A DNA stretch of 61,508 bases from Acidimicrobiia bacterium (GTDB taxonomy: Bacteria > Acidobacteriota > Terriglobia > Bryobacterales > Bryobacteraceae), in NCBI GenBank assembly GCA_016871315.1, contig VFZE01000034.1:1-61508 (forward strand), written 5' to 3'. The translations under genes were made by a program, and so were the position numbers. Positions 1 through 6,930 of this stretch are shown here, piece after piece. The notes beneath the pieces were generated by a model. It saw nothing but the letters and a program-made list of their open reading frames with translations. It was not told the origin of the DNA and searched no databases. Position 1 is the stretch's first letter; every line of letters starts with the position of its first letter.

Positions 1-1
1 G

Positions 2-487
2 CAGGATGTGCTCAATCGCACCGTGGCCGTGGTCCGGCACAAGTTCGAAATGCAAAATGCGAGGATCGAATTGGAGGATTCCGGTCCGGTACGGCTGGTT
101 GCCGACGCGGGGCAACTCCAGCAGGTTTTCCTTGCAATTCTGGTCAACGCGCTGGAGGCCATTGCGCAGGATCCTACGCTGCGCAGCGGAGGAGGCTATG
201 CGCGGATCCGGGTGAGCCAACCGGCGCCCGGGCTTGTCGAGGTGGCGATTTCCAACAACGGCCCATCGATTCCCGATGAGGCCATGCCGAGGCTTTTTGA
301 GCCGTTCTTCAGCACCAAGGGCGCCATGTCGGGCGTCGGCCTCGGACTTTCAGTGGCTTATGGCGTGGTGCAGCGTCATCACGGGGAGATCCATGTCTCA
401 ACAGGCGCCGAGACCACCTTTACCGTGCAGCTGCCACTCAGCCAGGAGGAATGCGCGGCCGAACTCAGCATGGAGGTGAAATCATGA
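2..487 (+). CDS. Sensor histidine kinase, C-terminal ATPase part (5' end outside window)
   Basis: Only the catalytic HATPase_c domain is in the window; the frame is open to the left edge, so the sensor and phospho-acceptor histidine are missing. Visible motifs are an N-box-like LVNALEAI, a G1-like segment ISNNGPSIP, an F-box LFEPFFSTK and a G2 box GVGLGLSVAYG. It is most like the NtrB/ZraS type of kinase that partners NtrC regulators. The stop overlaps the start of the sigma-54 regulator (ATGA), so the two are translationally coupled and very likely form one two-component system. Oddity: the G1 box, normally DxGxG, reads N-N-G-P-S, so the adenine-contacting Asp appears replaced by Asn. The family call is firm; the signal it senses cannot be seen. 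Confidence 0.9.
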   Translation, partial: QDVLNRTVAVVRHKFEMQNARIELEDSGPVRLVADAGQLQQVFLAILVNALEAIAQDPTLRSGGGYARIRVSQPAPGLVEVAISNNGPSIPDEAMPRLFEPFFSTKGAMSGVGLGLSVAYGVVQRHHGEIHVSTGAETTFTVQLPLSQEECAAELSMEVKS

Positions 488-1893
488 GCGAACCATCGGG
501 CCCGCTGGACAGATTTTCGATCCTGGTGGTGGACGACGAGGCGGTGGTGCGCGACTCGCTCCAGGAGTGGTTCTCGCAGGAAGGCTATCAGGTGGAAGCA
601 GCGGCCAGCGCCCCGGAAGCACTCACAGCGCTCGCGAAGAGTGAGTTTGACCTGGTGATCGCCGACATCCGCATGCCTGGCATGGACGGCGTGGAGCTGC
701 TGGAGAAAATTCAGGCGGAGAAACTGGAAGCGGCCGTGATTCTGATCACCGGCTACGCCTCCGTGGAATCCGCCGTGCGCGCGTTGAAACTTGGCGCTTT
801 CGACTATTTGACCAAGCCGTTCGATCCCGACGATCTTTCCGCTGTGGTGCGCAACGCGCTGGAACGGCAGCTGCTGCGGCGCGAAAACAGGCAACTGCGG
901 GATCAACTGGCCTCCGGCGGAGTGTTGAGCGAGATTATCGGTGTCAGTGAAGCGATGAGGAAGGTGAAGGAGCAGATCGAAATGGTGGCCGCCGTCGATT
1001 CCACGGTACTGGTGGAAGGGCGGAGCGGCACGGGAAAGGAGCTCGTGGCTCGCGCGATTCACCGGCTGAGCCCGCGGCGGTTTCATCCGCTGGTCGTGGT
1101 CCATTGCGGCGCGCTGACGGAAACGCTGATCGAAAGCGAACTGTTCGGACACGAGAAAGGTGCCTTCACCGGCGCGCAACACCGCCGCAAGGGAAAGTTC
1201 GAGGCGGCGATGGGGGGCACGGTATTCCTGGATGAGATCGCCGATATTTCGCTCAAGACGCAGACAGACCTGCTGCGCGTGCTGCAGGAGCGGGAAGTGG
1301 TTCGAGTGGGTGGTACGCAGGCCATTCCCGTTGACTTCCGCGTGATCGCGGCCACCAATCGGAATCTGGAGCAGATGGTGAAGGAGGGTCTGTTTCGCGC
1401 CGATCTCTATTACCGCTTGCACGTATTCCGGATCTATCTTCCGGCGCTGCGGGAGCGCCCCAGCGACGTGCCGGTGCTGGCCACTCATTTCCTGGAAAAG
1501 TATTCGCGCAAAATGGGGCGCCACTTCCATGGATTTCAGCGGGCGGCTTTAGACAAACTGTCCAGCCATGCATGGCCGGGCAACGTCCGTGAACTGGAGA
1601 ACTGCATCGAGCGGGCGCTGGTGGTCAGCTCCGAACCGGTTATCAGGGCCGAAGATCTTGTGCTGGGCGAAGGGCGCGCCCTTGCCCCCCTGTCCGGCTA
1701 TTCGCTGGAGTGCGTCGAGAAGAACCATATACTGCGCGTTCTGGAAGAGTTCTCATGGAACCAAACACAGGCGGCGAAGGCTCTGGGCATCGACCGTGTG
1801 ACGCTTTACCACAAAATCAAACGGTACGAACTGAAGCAATCCGCCAAGGCACTGTCCTCTCCCGAGGCGGCCGTGAAGGGCACCAGGGGGTGA
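484..1893 (+). CDS. NtrC-family sigma-54-dependent response regulator
   Basis: A 469-residue cytoplasmic transcription activator with the full three-domain layout. The receiver domain has the acidic pair VVDDE, phospho-acceptor Asp in IADIRMPGMDG and Lys in TKPFD. The AAA+ domain has Walker A GRSGTGKE, the sigma-54 contact loop GAFTGA, Walker B GGTVFLDE and WPGNVREL near its end. A Fis-type helix-turn-helix (NQTQAAKALGIDRVTLYHKI) closes the protein. The chosen ATG overlaps the kinase stop (ATGA); an upstream in-frame ATG at 451 would lie deep inside the kinase gene and adds no domain. It should activate RNA polymerase-sigma54 in response to the upstream kinase; targets are not visible here. 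The archaemetzincin gene begins inside its stop codon. Confidence 0.97.
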   Translation: MSEPSGPLDRFSILVVDDEAVVRDSLQEWFSQEGYQVEAAASAPEALTALAKSEFDLVIADIRMPGMDGVELLEKIQAEKLEAAVILITGYASVESAVRALKLGAFDYLTKPFDPDDLSAVVRNALERQLLRRENRQLRDQLASGGVLSEIIGVSEAMRKVKEQIEMVAAVDSTVLVEGRSGTGKELVARAIHRLSPRRFHPLVVVHCGALTETLIESELFGHEKGAFTGAQHRRKGKFEAAMGGTVFLDEIADISLKTQTDLLRVLQEREVVRVGGTQAIPVDFRVIAATNRNLEQMVKEGLFRADLYYRLHVFRIYLPALRERPSDVPVLATHFLEKYSRKMGRHFHGFQRAALDKLSSHAWPGNVRELENCIERALVVSSEPVIRAEDLVLGEGRALAPLSGYSLECVEKNHILRVLEEFSWNQTQAAKALGIDRVTLYHKIKRYELKQSAKALSSPEAAVKGTRG

Positions 1894-2408
1894 TCCTGGT
1901 ACCCGTCGGCGAGTTCCCCGCGCAGCTTCTCGCGGAGTTGAGCCGCCGGTCCGGGCTGGCCTCCGGCCCGGGAATCGATGCCCCGCAGTCCGCCTATCAC
2001 GCGAGGCGGAATCAATATGATTCCACGCAGTTGCTGTGCAGGTTGAAACAGTTCCAGCCTGGCGCCGTAATGGGAGTCACGCAACTGGATCTGTTCATTC
2101 CGGTGTTGCGTTACGTGTTCGGAGAGGCTGAGATGGGAGGCCGGGCGGCGATCTTCTCCGTCTGCCGGTTGAGGGAGGAGTTCTACGGGCTCCCACCGAA
2201 CCCCGCTCTGCTTATAGAACGCGCCATGCGGGAGCTATGGCATGAAACGGGCCATTTACTGGGCTTGGCGCATTGCCGCGATCCTCTCTGTGTCATGAGT
2301 TCCTCTCATGCGGTGGAACAGGTGGACACGAAAAACGGTTCGCTGTGCAGGGATTGCCAATGCCGCGCCAACGTGCTGAGCGAAGAGCGCGGCATTGCCC
2401 TGCCCTGA
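1890..2408 (+). CDS. Archaemetzincin-family zinc metalloprotease
   Basis: A 172-residue protein with the long zinc motif of archaemetzincins: HETGHLLGLAHC followed by PLCVM, then a CRDC pair further on. This gives a catalytic zinc (three His with the Glu base) and a Cys-rich structural zinc site. The N-terminus VILVPVG fits the family's first strand. The start is a GTG sharing bases with the TGA of the NtrC gene (GTGA), which gives the expected family length; any upstream start would read through the regulator's Fis domain. No signal peptide, so probably cytoplasmic. Coupling to a sigma-54 regulator gene suggests co-expression rather than a proven shared pathway. Substrates of bacterial members are, to my knowledge, unknown. 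Confidence 0.88.
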   Translation: MILVPVGEFPAQLLAELSRRSGLASGPGIDAPQSAYHARRNQYDSTQLLCRLKQFQPGAVMGVTQLDLFIPVLRYVFGEAEMGGRAAIFSVCRLREEFYGLPPNPALLIERAMRELWHETGHLLGLAHCRDPLCVMSSSHAVEQVDTKNGSLCRDCQCRANVLSEERGIALP

Positions 2409-2428
2409 ATCGGATCACTGTTCTTCCG

Positions 2429-2635
2429 CTACACACCGGAGTCCTCATCGAGCAGGAAAATCTGCTCCACGGGAATCCGGAAAAGGCGGCCGACCTTGAA
2501 TGCCAATGGAAGACTCGGGTCGTACTTGCCGGTTTCGATGGCGTTGATCGCCTGCCGCGACACGCCAATCTGTTTCGCCAGATCTTCCTGCGTCCAGTCG
2601 CGTTCGGCGCGCAGTACTTTAAGACGGTTCCTCAT
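2429..2635 (-). CDS. Small XRE-type helix-turn-helix regulator
   Basis: A 68-residue protein that is almost entirely one Cro/CI-type HTH: RLKVLRAERDWTQEDLA, then GVSRQAINAIETGKYDPS and a hydrophobic tail ending EQIFLL. It matches the short YozG/Cro-like repressors that usually control a neighbouring membrane-protein gene. It lies 8 nt downstream of the membrane protein gene on the same strand, so the two are one operon. The palindrome at the operon promoter (3074-3090) is the obvious operator candidate for autoregulation. Function beyond DNA binding is unknown. Confidence 0.92.
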   Translation of the reverse strand: MRNRLKVLRAERDWTQEDLAKQIGVSRQAINAIETGKYDPSLPLAFKVGRLFRIPVEQIFLLDEDSGV

Positions 2636-2643
2636 GGACCAAC

Positions 2644-3033
2644 TCACTGGTATCTCCGGTGCGCTAGGCCAAGACCAACGGCGTAGCAAAGCAGCATCAC
2701 CGCGGGCAGGTCGCGCGGATCGGCGTTGACGAACATCCCTTCGGCACGCAAGAAGCCGAGCGCGAAACAAGCCACCATCGAAGCCGGAAAGGCGATGGCC
2801 AGCGCCATCAGCTGCACCTGCCGCTGGAACTCGTCCAGGCCACGTATGAGCCGGACCAGCGCGGCGATCATTCCGCCGAATGTGGCGATCAAGGCCGCTG
2901 TGGCTGCCAGCCTCAACGCGTGTCCCGGCTCGTAGAACTGGCGAAGCGCGACGTGGCCGGACCATGCGGCGATGACGGCGGCGGCGGTGAGAATTACGGA
3001 TCGGGAAAACCGATCCGGTTGCGTGATTGTCAT
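2644..3033 (-). CDS. Small four-helix membrane protein, partner of XRE regulator
   Basis: A 129-residue protein with about four hydrophobic segments (roughly residues 12-28, 41-62, 74-96 and 108-124) and short polar loops, one of them charged (LIRGLDEFQRQ). No enzyme motif is seen. The pairing with a tiny XRE regulator is a recurring arrangement in which the membrane protein is of unknown function. It is the first gene of the operon and starts about 50 nt downstream of a strong candidate promoter. Confidence 0.8.
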   Translation of the reverse strand: MTITQPDRFSRSVILTAAAVIAAWSGHVALRQFYEPGHALRLAATAALIATFGGMIAALVRLIRGLDEFQRQVQLMALAIAFPASMVACFALGFLRAEGMFVNADPRDLPAVMLLCYAVGLGLAHRRYQ

Positions 3034-3073
3034 AGCTGTTGAACCTCTCAGCGCTGATTTTGAGCAAGTCTTG

Positions 3074-3110
3074 CTTTACATAAAGTAAAGTATACTTGTC
3101 TTTTTGTCAA
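3074..3110 (-). promoter_or_regulatory. Promoter and palindromic operator of the XRE/membrane-protein operon
   Basis: On the minus strand a perfect -35 TTGACA (3105-3110) is followed after 17 nt by TACTTT (3082-3087). A perfect inverted repeat CTTTAC-5 nt-GTAAAG (3074-3090) covers the -10 region. A bound dimer would block polymerase, so autorepression by the XRE protein is the simplest reading. The elements are seen; the binding is inferred. Confidence 0.62.
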
Positions 3111-3158
3111 GCACTTTATTCCTGGAAGATTCAACGGCTTGCAAGATTTCGGCGCCGG

Positions 3159-4550
3159 TTACTCTTCGACGCCGCGCTCGCGCACGGAATCTTCGGCGTT
3201 CACCCGAGGCAACCATCGCGCGAGGTTGCCTTTCACGGTCGCAAACTCGGGCTTCGATGCCAGGTTGGTCCACTCCTGCGGATCGTTCTGGTGATCGTAG
3301 AGTTCCTCGCCGCCATCGGCGTAGCGTGTGTAGCGCCACCGCTCGCTGCGCAGGGAGTGGTTGTTGCGGAAATAGGTGGTGAGCGCTGGGCGGTCCCATG
3401 AGGCTTGCGGGTTCTTGAGAAGCGGCATCAGCGAGGCGCCTTCCAGTTCCTTGCGCGGGGAAAGCGAGCAGAGTTCGTTGAGCGTGGGGTAAACCTCCAT
3501 CATCGTCACCGGGCGGGAGCAGCGCTGCGCCGGCTTGGTGACGCCGGGCGCGATGACGGCGAAGACGTTGCGGGTGGCTTCCTCCCACAGGCTGAATTTG
3601 CGCCAGTGTAGTTTTTCGCCGAGATGCCAGCCGTGATCGCTCCAAAGCACGATATTTGTGTTTTTTGCGAGCGGGCTGGCATCGAAGCCATCGATGAGCC
3701 GGCCCAGCGTTTCATCCATGAAGGCGATCGAGGCCAGATAGCCCTGCACGGCCTGCCGCCATTGTTTATTCTCGATCACTTTTTTGTGATCGCCGTCGGG
3801 CCGGGCAAACTTCTTGCCGATCGGAGGCACGTCATCGAGATCGTCATCCTTGACGCGCGGCAGCGTGATCTTTTCCAGCGGAAACATGTCGAAGTACTTC
3901 GGGGGAACGTACCAGGGAAGGTGCGGGCGGAAGAGTCCGCAGGCGAGAAACAGCGGTTTCGATTGCGGCTTATGCAACTCCTTGACGGCCCAATCCACCA
4001 CTTTGTAGTCGCCCATCTCCGAGGCAGGAACGCGCACCGGGCCCCAATCAAAATGGGCTGTCTTGGGAATGCCGTTGAGTGGCCGGTTCTCCGGCATCGG
4101 GTCGGGAGGTTTGTTCCGCACTTGATCCGGGAAGTAATCGTGCCAACTGGCGGCGTCGGGGAATCCGCCGTGATAGATCTTGCCGCCACCCACGACACGG
4201 TAGCCATGCGCCATGAAGTGCTGGGAAAGCGAGACTGCCTTAGCCAGGACGGGCGATTTGCGCATCGGCTGGCTATTGTCGTAGATGCCGGAGGTGGAGG
4301 GGCGGATGCCGGTCATCAGCGCGGCGCGCGAGGGGTTGCACAGCGGCGCGGCGCAATGTGCGTTGGTGAAGAGCACGCCGCGGTTGACGAGCCGGTCCAG
4401 GTTGGGCGTGCGTGCCTGGGAGTGGCCGCCGAGGCAGGACACCCAGTCGTTCAGATCGTCGATGGCGATGAACAGCAGGTTCGGCCTGGAGGATTGCGCG
4501 TGTGCGAGCGGCGCCGCGCCAAGCGCGGAGAGAAACTGTCTGCGATGCAT
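3159..4550 (-). CDS. Secreted sulfatase (iduronate-2-sulfatase-like)
   Basis: A 463-residue type I sulfatase. The N-terminus MHRRQFLSALGAAPLAHA looks like a Tat or Sec signal peptide. LFIAIDDLNDW supplies the metal-binding Asp pair; CNPSR is the C-x-P-S-R signature whose Cys would become formylglycine; WSDHGWHLGEK holds further metal and substrate ligands. The motif order and length match the iduronate-2-sulfatase/choline-sulfatase-like subgroup common in polysaccharide-degrading bacteria. It should remove sulfate esters from an extracellular sugar polymer, but the substrate cannot be read from sequence. It follows the PQQ dehydrogenase gene by about 40 nt on the same strand and may be the last gene of that operon. 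A formylglycine-generating enzyme is not in the window. Confidence 0.93.
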   Translation of the reverse strand: MHRRQFLSALGAAPLAHAQSSRPNLLFIAIDDLNDWVSCLGGHSQARTPNLDRLVNRGVLFTNAHCAAPLCNPSRAALMTGIRPSTSGIYDNSQPMRKSPVLAKAVSLSQHFMAHGYRVVGGGKIYHGGFPDAASWHDYFPDQVRNKPPDPMPENRPLNGIPKTAHFDWGPVRVPASEMGDYKVVDWAVKELHKPQSKPLFLACGLFRPHLPWYVPPKYFDMFPLEKITLPRVKDDDLDDVPPIGKKFARPDGDHKKVIENKQWRQAVQGYLASIAFMDETLGRLIDGFDASPLAKNTNIVLWSDHGWHLGEKLHWRKFSLWEEATRNVFAVIAPGVTKPAQRCSRPVTMMEVYPTLNELCSLSPRKELEGASLMPLLKNPQASWDRPALTTYFRNNHSLRSERWRYTRYADGGEELYDHQNDPQEWTNLASKPEFATVKGNLARWLPRVNAEDSVRERGVEE

Positions 4551-4589
4551 GGAGGCTACTTTAGCTCAACATGGTCGCATTTGCATCCA

Positions 4590-6128
4590 TCACAGTCCGA
4601 ACACAAACAGGGCGTTCCCTGCGGCAATCGCCACGCGCTGCCGGCCCCGCGACAGAAACGAGACAGGCGAGGCCACAACCTGTCCGCCCAGCGTGGCTTT
4701 CCAAAGCTCCTTCCCCGTCCTCGAATCCAGCGCCTTGAAATAGCCCTCTTCGGTTCCGGTGAACACAACACCGCCGGCCGTCGACATCAACCCTGCCCAA
4801 AGCGGCCTCATGAGCCGGTGCTCCCACATCATCTTCCCCGTGAGCGGATCCAGCGCGCGCACCGCTCCGTACCAATCCTCCATCACGCCTTCATTGCGGA
4901 ACCAGCCGCCCTGGAACCTCGTCCCCGGGCGGTAATCGGCTTCGCCCTCAAAATACACGCTGCTCCCTTCCCGGACCGGAACATAGAACCATCCCGTCTC
5001 GGGCGAATAGGACGGCGACATCCAGTTGGTGCCTCCTGCAACTTGCGGATAGATGCGCCGGCCCTCGGGCGTCGGGTCGGTGCCCGGCAGCACGATCGGA
5101 CGTCCGCTGGCGTCCAGCCCGTTCGCCCAGGTCTGTTTCACGAAGGGTTCGCCGAGCAAGAACTCACCGGTCGCCCGGTCCAGCACATAATAAAACCCGT
5201 TGCGGTTGGCGGTGATGAGAAGCTTCCGCATCCTTCCCTTGAAGACGCGGTCCACAAGCACCATGATCTGCGTCGCGTCCCAGTCATGCGTGTCGTGCGG
5301 GGTGAACTGAAAATGCCACTTGCGTTGCCCGGTATCGGCATCCAGCGCGACAACCGCATCGGAAAACAGGTTGTCTCCCTCGCGCACCTTCCCGTTCCAA
5401 TCCGGACCTGGGTTCCCGGTGCCCCAGTAGGTAATGTTCAACGCCGGATCATAGCTTCCGGTGAGCCAAATCGACGCTCCGCCCGTCTTCCAGGAATCTC
5501 CCGCCCACGTCTCGCGCCCGAACTCGCCCGGACCGGGCACGGTGTAGAATCTCCACTTCCGGCTTCCGTCCTCGACGCTATAGGCGTCGAGGAATCCGCG
5601 GATGCCATACTCGCCTCCGGCAACTCCGGTGATCACCTTGTCCTTCACCACCAGCGGCGCCACGGTTCCTGCGTAGCCCAGCTTGTAGTCGATCATCTCC
5701 CGATCCCAGAGCAGGCGGCCCGTCTTGCGATCCAGCGCGATAACGTGGGCATCGAGCGTGGTCATGAACAGCCGGTCCCCGGTGAGCCCGAATCCGCGAT
5801 TGACCTGCCCGCAGCAGTTGTTGATCTTCGGCGGGAGGTTCCTGCGGTACTCCCACAGCTTCATGCCTGTCTCCGCCTCCAGCGCAACGGCGTCGTTGGG
5901 CGGCAGCGTCACGTACATGACGCCATCCACCACCAGCGGCGTCGCCTCAAACTTTTCCCTGCCCTTGATCTGGAAGACCCACTTCAGCCGCAGATCGGCC
6001 ACATTGCCGCGGTGGACTTGATCGAGCTTGCTGTACCTGTGTCCATCGTCGGTGCCGGAATAGGTCAGCCAGTTCCCCGCATCCTGGGCCAGCGCCACGA
6101 AGGCTGCCAGTATCAGCGCCGCTCTCAA
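4590..6128 (-). CDS. Secreted PQQ-dependent alcohol dehydrogenase-like quinoprotein
   Basis: A 512-residue eight-bladed propeller with repeated tryptophan-docking motifs such as TGRLLWDREM, DTGQRKWHFQ and TGKELWKATL. A vicinal Cys pair (NNCCGQ) corresponds to the disulfide that lies over PQQ in methanol/ethanol dehydrogenases, and THDWDA is the family motif. The start chosen is TTG at 6128: it overlaps the stop of the cytochrome gene (TTGA), is preceded by AAAGGGGG at good spacing, and gives a clean signal peptide (MRAALILAAFVALA). An ATG 24 nt upstream would put charged residues before that signal. No haem-binding CxxCH is present, so electrons probably pass to the cytochrome c encoded just upstream. 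Confidence 0.93.
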   Translation of the reverse strand: MRAALILAAFVALAQDAGNWLTYSGTDDGHRYSKLDQVHRGNVADLRLKWVFQIKGREKFEATPLVVDGVMYVTLPPNDAVALEAETGMKLWEYRRNLPPKINNCCGQVNRGFGLTGDRLFMTTLDAHVIALDRKTGRLLWDREMIDYKLGYAGTVAPLVVKDKVITGVAGGEYGIRGFLDAYSVEDGSRKWRFYTVPGPGEFGRETWAGDSWKTGGASIWLTGSYDPALNITYWGTGNPGPDWNGKVREGDNLFSDAVVALDADTGQRKWHFQFTPHDTHDWDATQIMVLVDRVFKGRMRKLLITANRNGFYYVLDRATGEFLLGEPFVKQTWANGLDASGRPIVLPGTDPTPEGRRIYPQVAGGTNWMSPSYSPETGWFYVPVREGSSVYFEGEADYRPGTRFQGGWFRNEGVMEDWYGAVRALDPLTGKMMWEHRLMRPLWAGLMSTAGGVVFTGTEEGYFKALDSRTGKELWKATLGGQVVASPVSFLSRGRQRVAIAAGNALFVFGL

Positions 6129-6889
6129 TTCCGGCCCCCTTTCAGCGAGCATATGTAGTCCAGCAGATCCTCCAACTCCGCCCCGCTGAGAGACACGCCG
6201 TAAGCAGGCATCAGCGATTGCCTGGGATAGGCGATGCCACCGATCTCGGACTTCAGAAACGAACGCAGCGTCTCTGCACGATCCATGAGGTGCACAGAAT
6301 AGTCGTCTTCATTCAGCACGACCCCTTCCACCTTCTTTCCTTTCACCTCCACTACGACTGACCGATACCGGCCGGCCACTGCGGCACCCGGCTCCACCAG
6401 CGACTCGCGCAGATGCTCCCGGGTACGAGTGGCGCCGATGGTTGTCAGATCCGGACCCAGTCTCCCGCCGCCCATCCCGATCGTGTGGCAGGCCGCGCAT
6501 CCGCCCTTGGCCGCGTAGATCTGCTTCCCGCGCTCAGCCGCTGCCGGATCGGATCTGCACGCCGCCACCTCCTGCACCTCCAGCGTGCGCACGAACGACA
6601 GGATCTTCCAGATGGAGTCCTCATCCAGCCATGCCCCTGGCATCTCACTGCCGGGCACGCCGTTCGAAATCGTCTGGTACATCTCGCGGTCGCTCGAGCC
6701 GAACCGACGGAACTTTGACGCCAGCCGTGCCCCGCGTCCCGATGCCCCGTCCATCCCGTGGCAGTTGACGCAATAGAAACTGTACATGCGCTTGCCTTCG
6801 GCGATGGCGGTGGCCGAGGTGAAAGTATTCTGGTCGCGCGTTTGCGCGGCCAGCGTCATCGCCACCGCCAGCAGGAAGCCCGATTTCAT
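6125..6889 (-). CDS. Periplasmic dihaem cytochrome c
   Basis: A 254-residue secreted protein with signal peptide MKSGFLLAVAMTLAAQ and two haem c sites, CVNCH in the first half and CAACH in the second. MPGAW and LMPAYG supply likely distal Met ligands. The second half (CAACHTIG, GPDLTTIG, ESLVEP) resembles the haem domain found attached to Planctomycetes and Acidobacteria PQQ/NHL proteins. It sits between two PQQ dehydrogenase genes in one operon, so it is the natural electron acceptor for one or both. It overlaps the alcohol-dehydrogenase-like gene by 4 nt. Confidence 0.92.
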   Translation of the reverse strand: MKSGFLLAVAMTLAAQTRDQNTFTSATAIAEGKRMYSFYCVNCHGMDGASGRGARLASKFRRFGSSDREMYQTISNGVPGSEMPGAWLDEDSIWKILSFVRTLEVQEVAACRSDPAAAERGKQIYAAKGGCAACHTIGMGGGRLGPDLTTIGATRTREHLRESLVEPGAAVAGRYRSVVVEVKGKKVEGVVLNEDDYSVHLMDRAETLRSFLKSEIGGIAYPRQSLMPAYGVSLSGAELEDLLDYICSLKGGRN

Positions 6890-6930
6890 CCCGCCAAAAA
6901 TATCACAGCTTTGCCGCGCACGGCTTAGGG

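Noticed and set aside
3624-6158. An 844-codon open plus-strand frame over the sulfatase and PQQ dehydrogenase genes
   Set aside because: It is antisense to two genes with clear motifs; its product has no recognisable domain and its openness follows from high GC and third-position bias.
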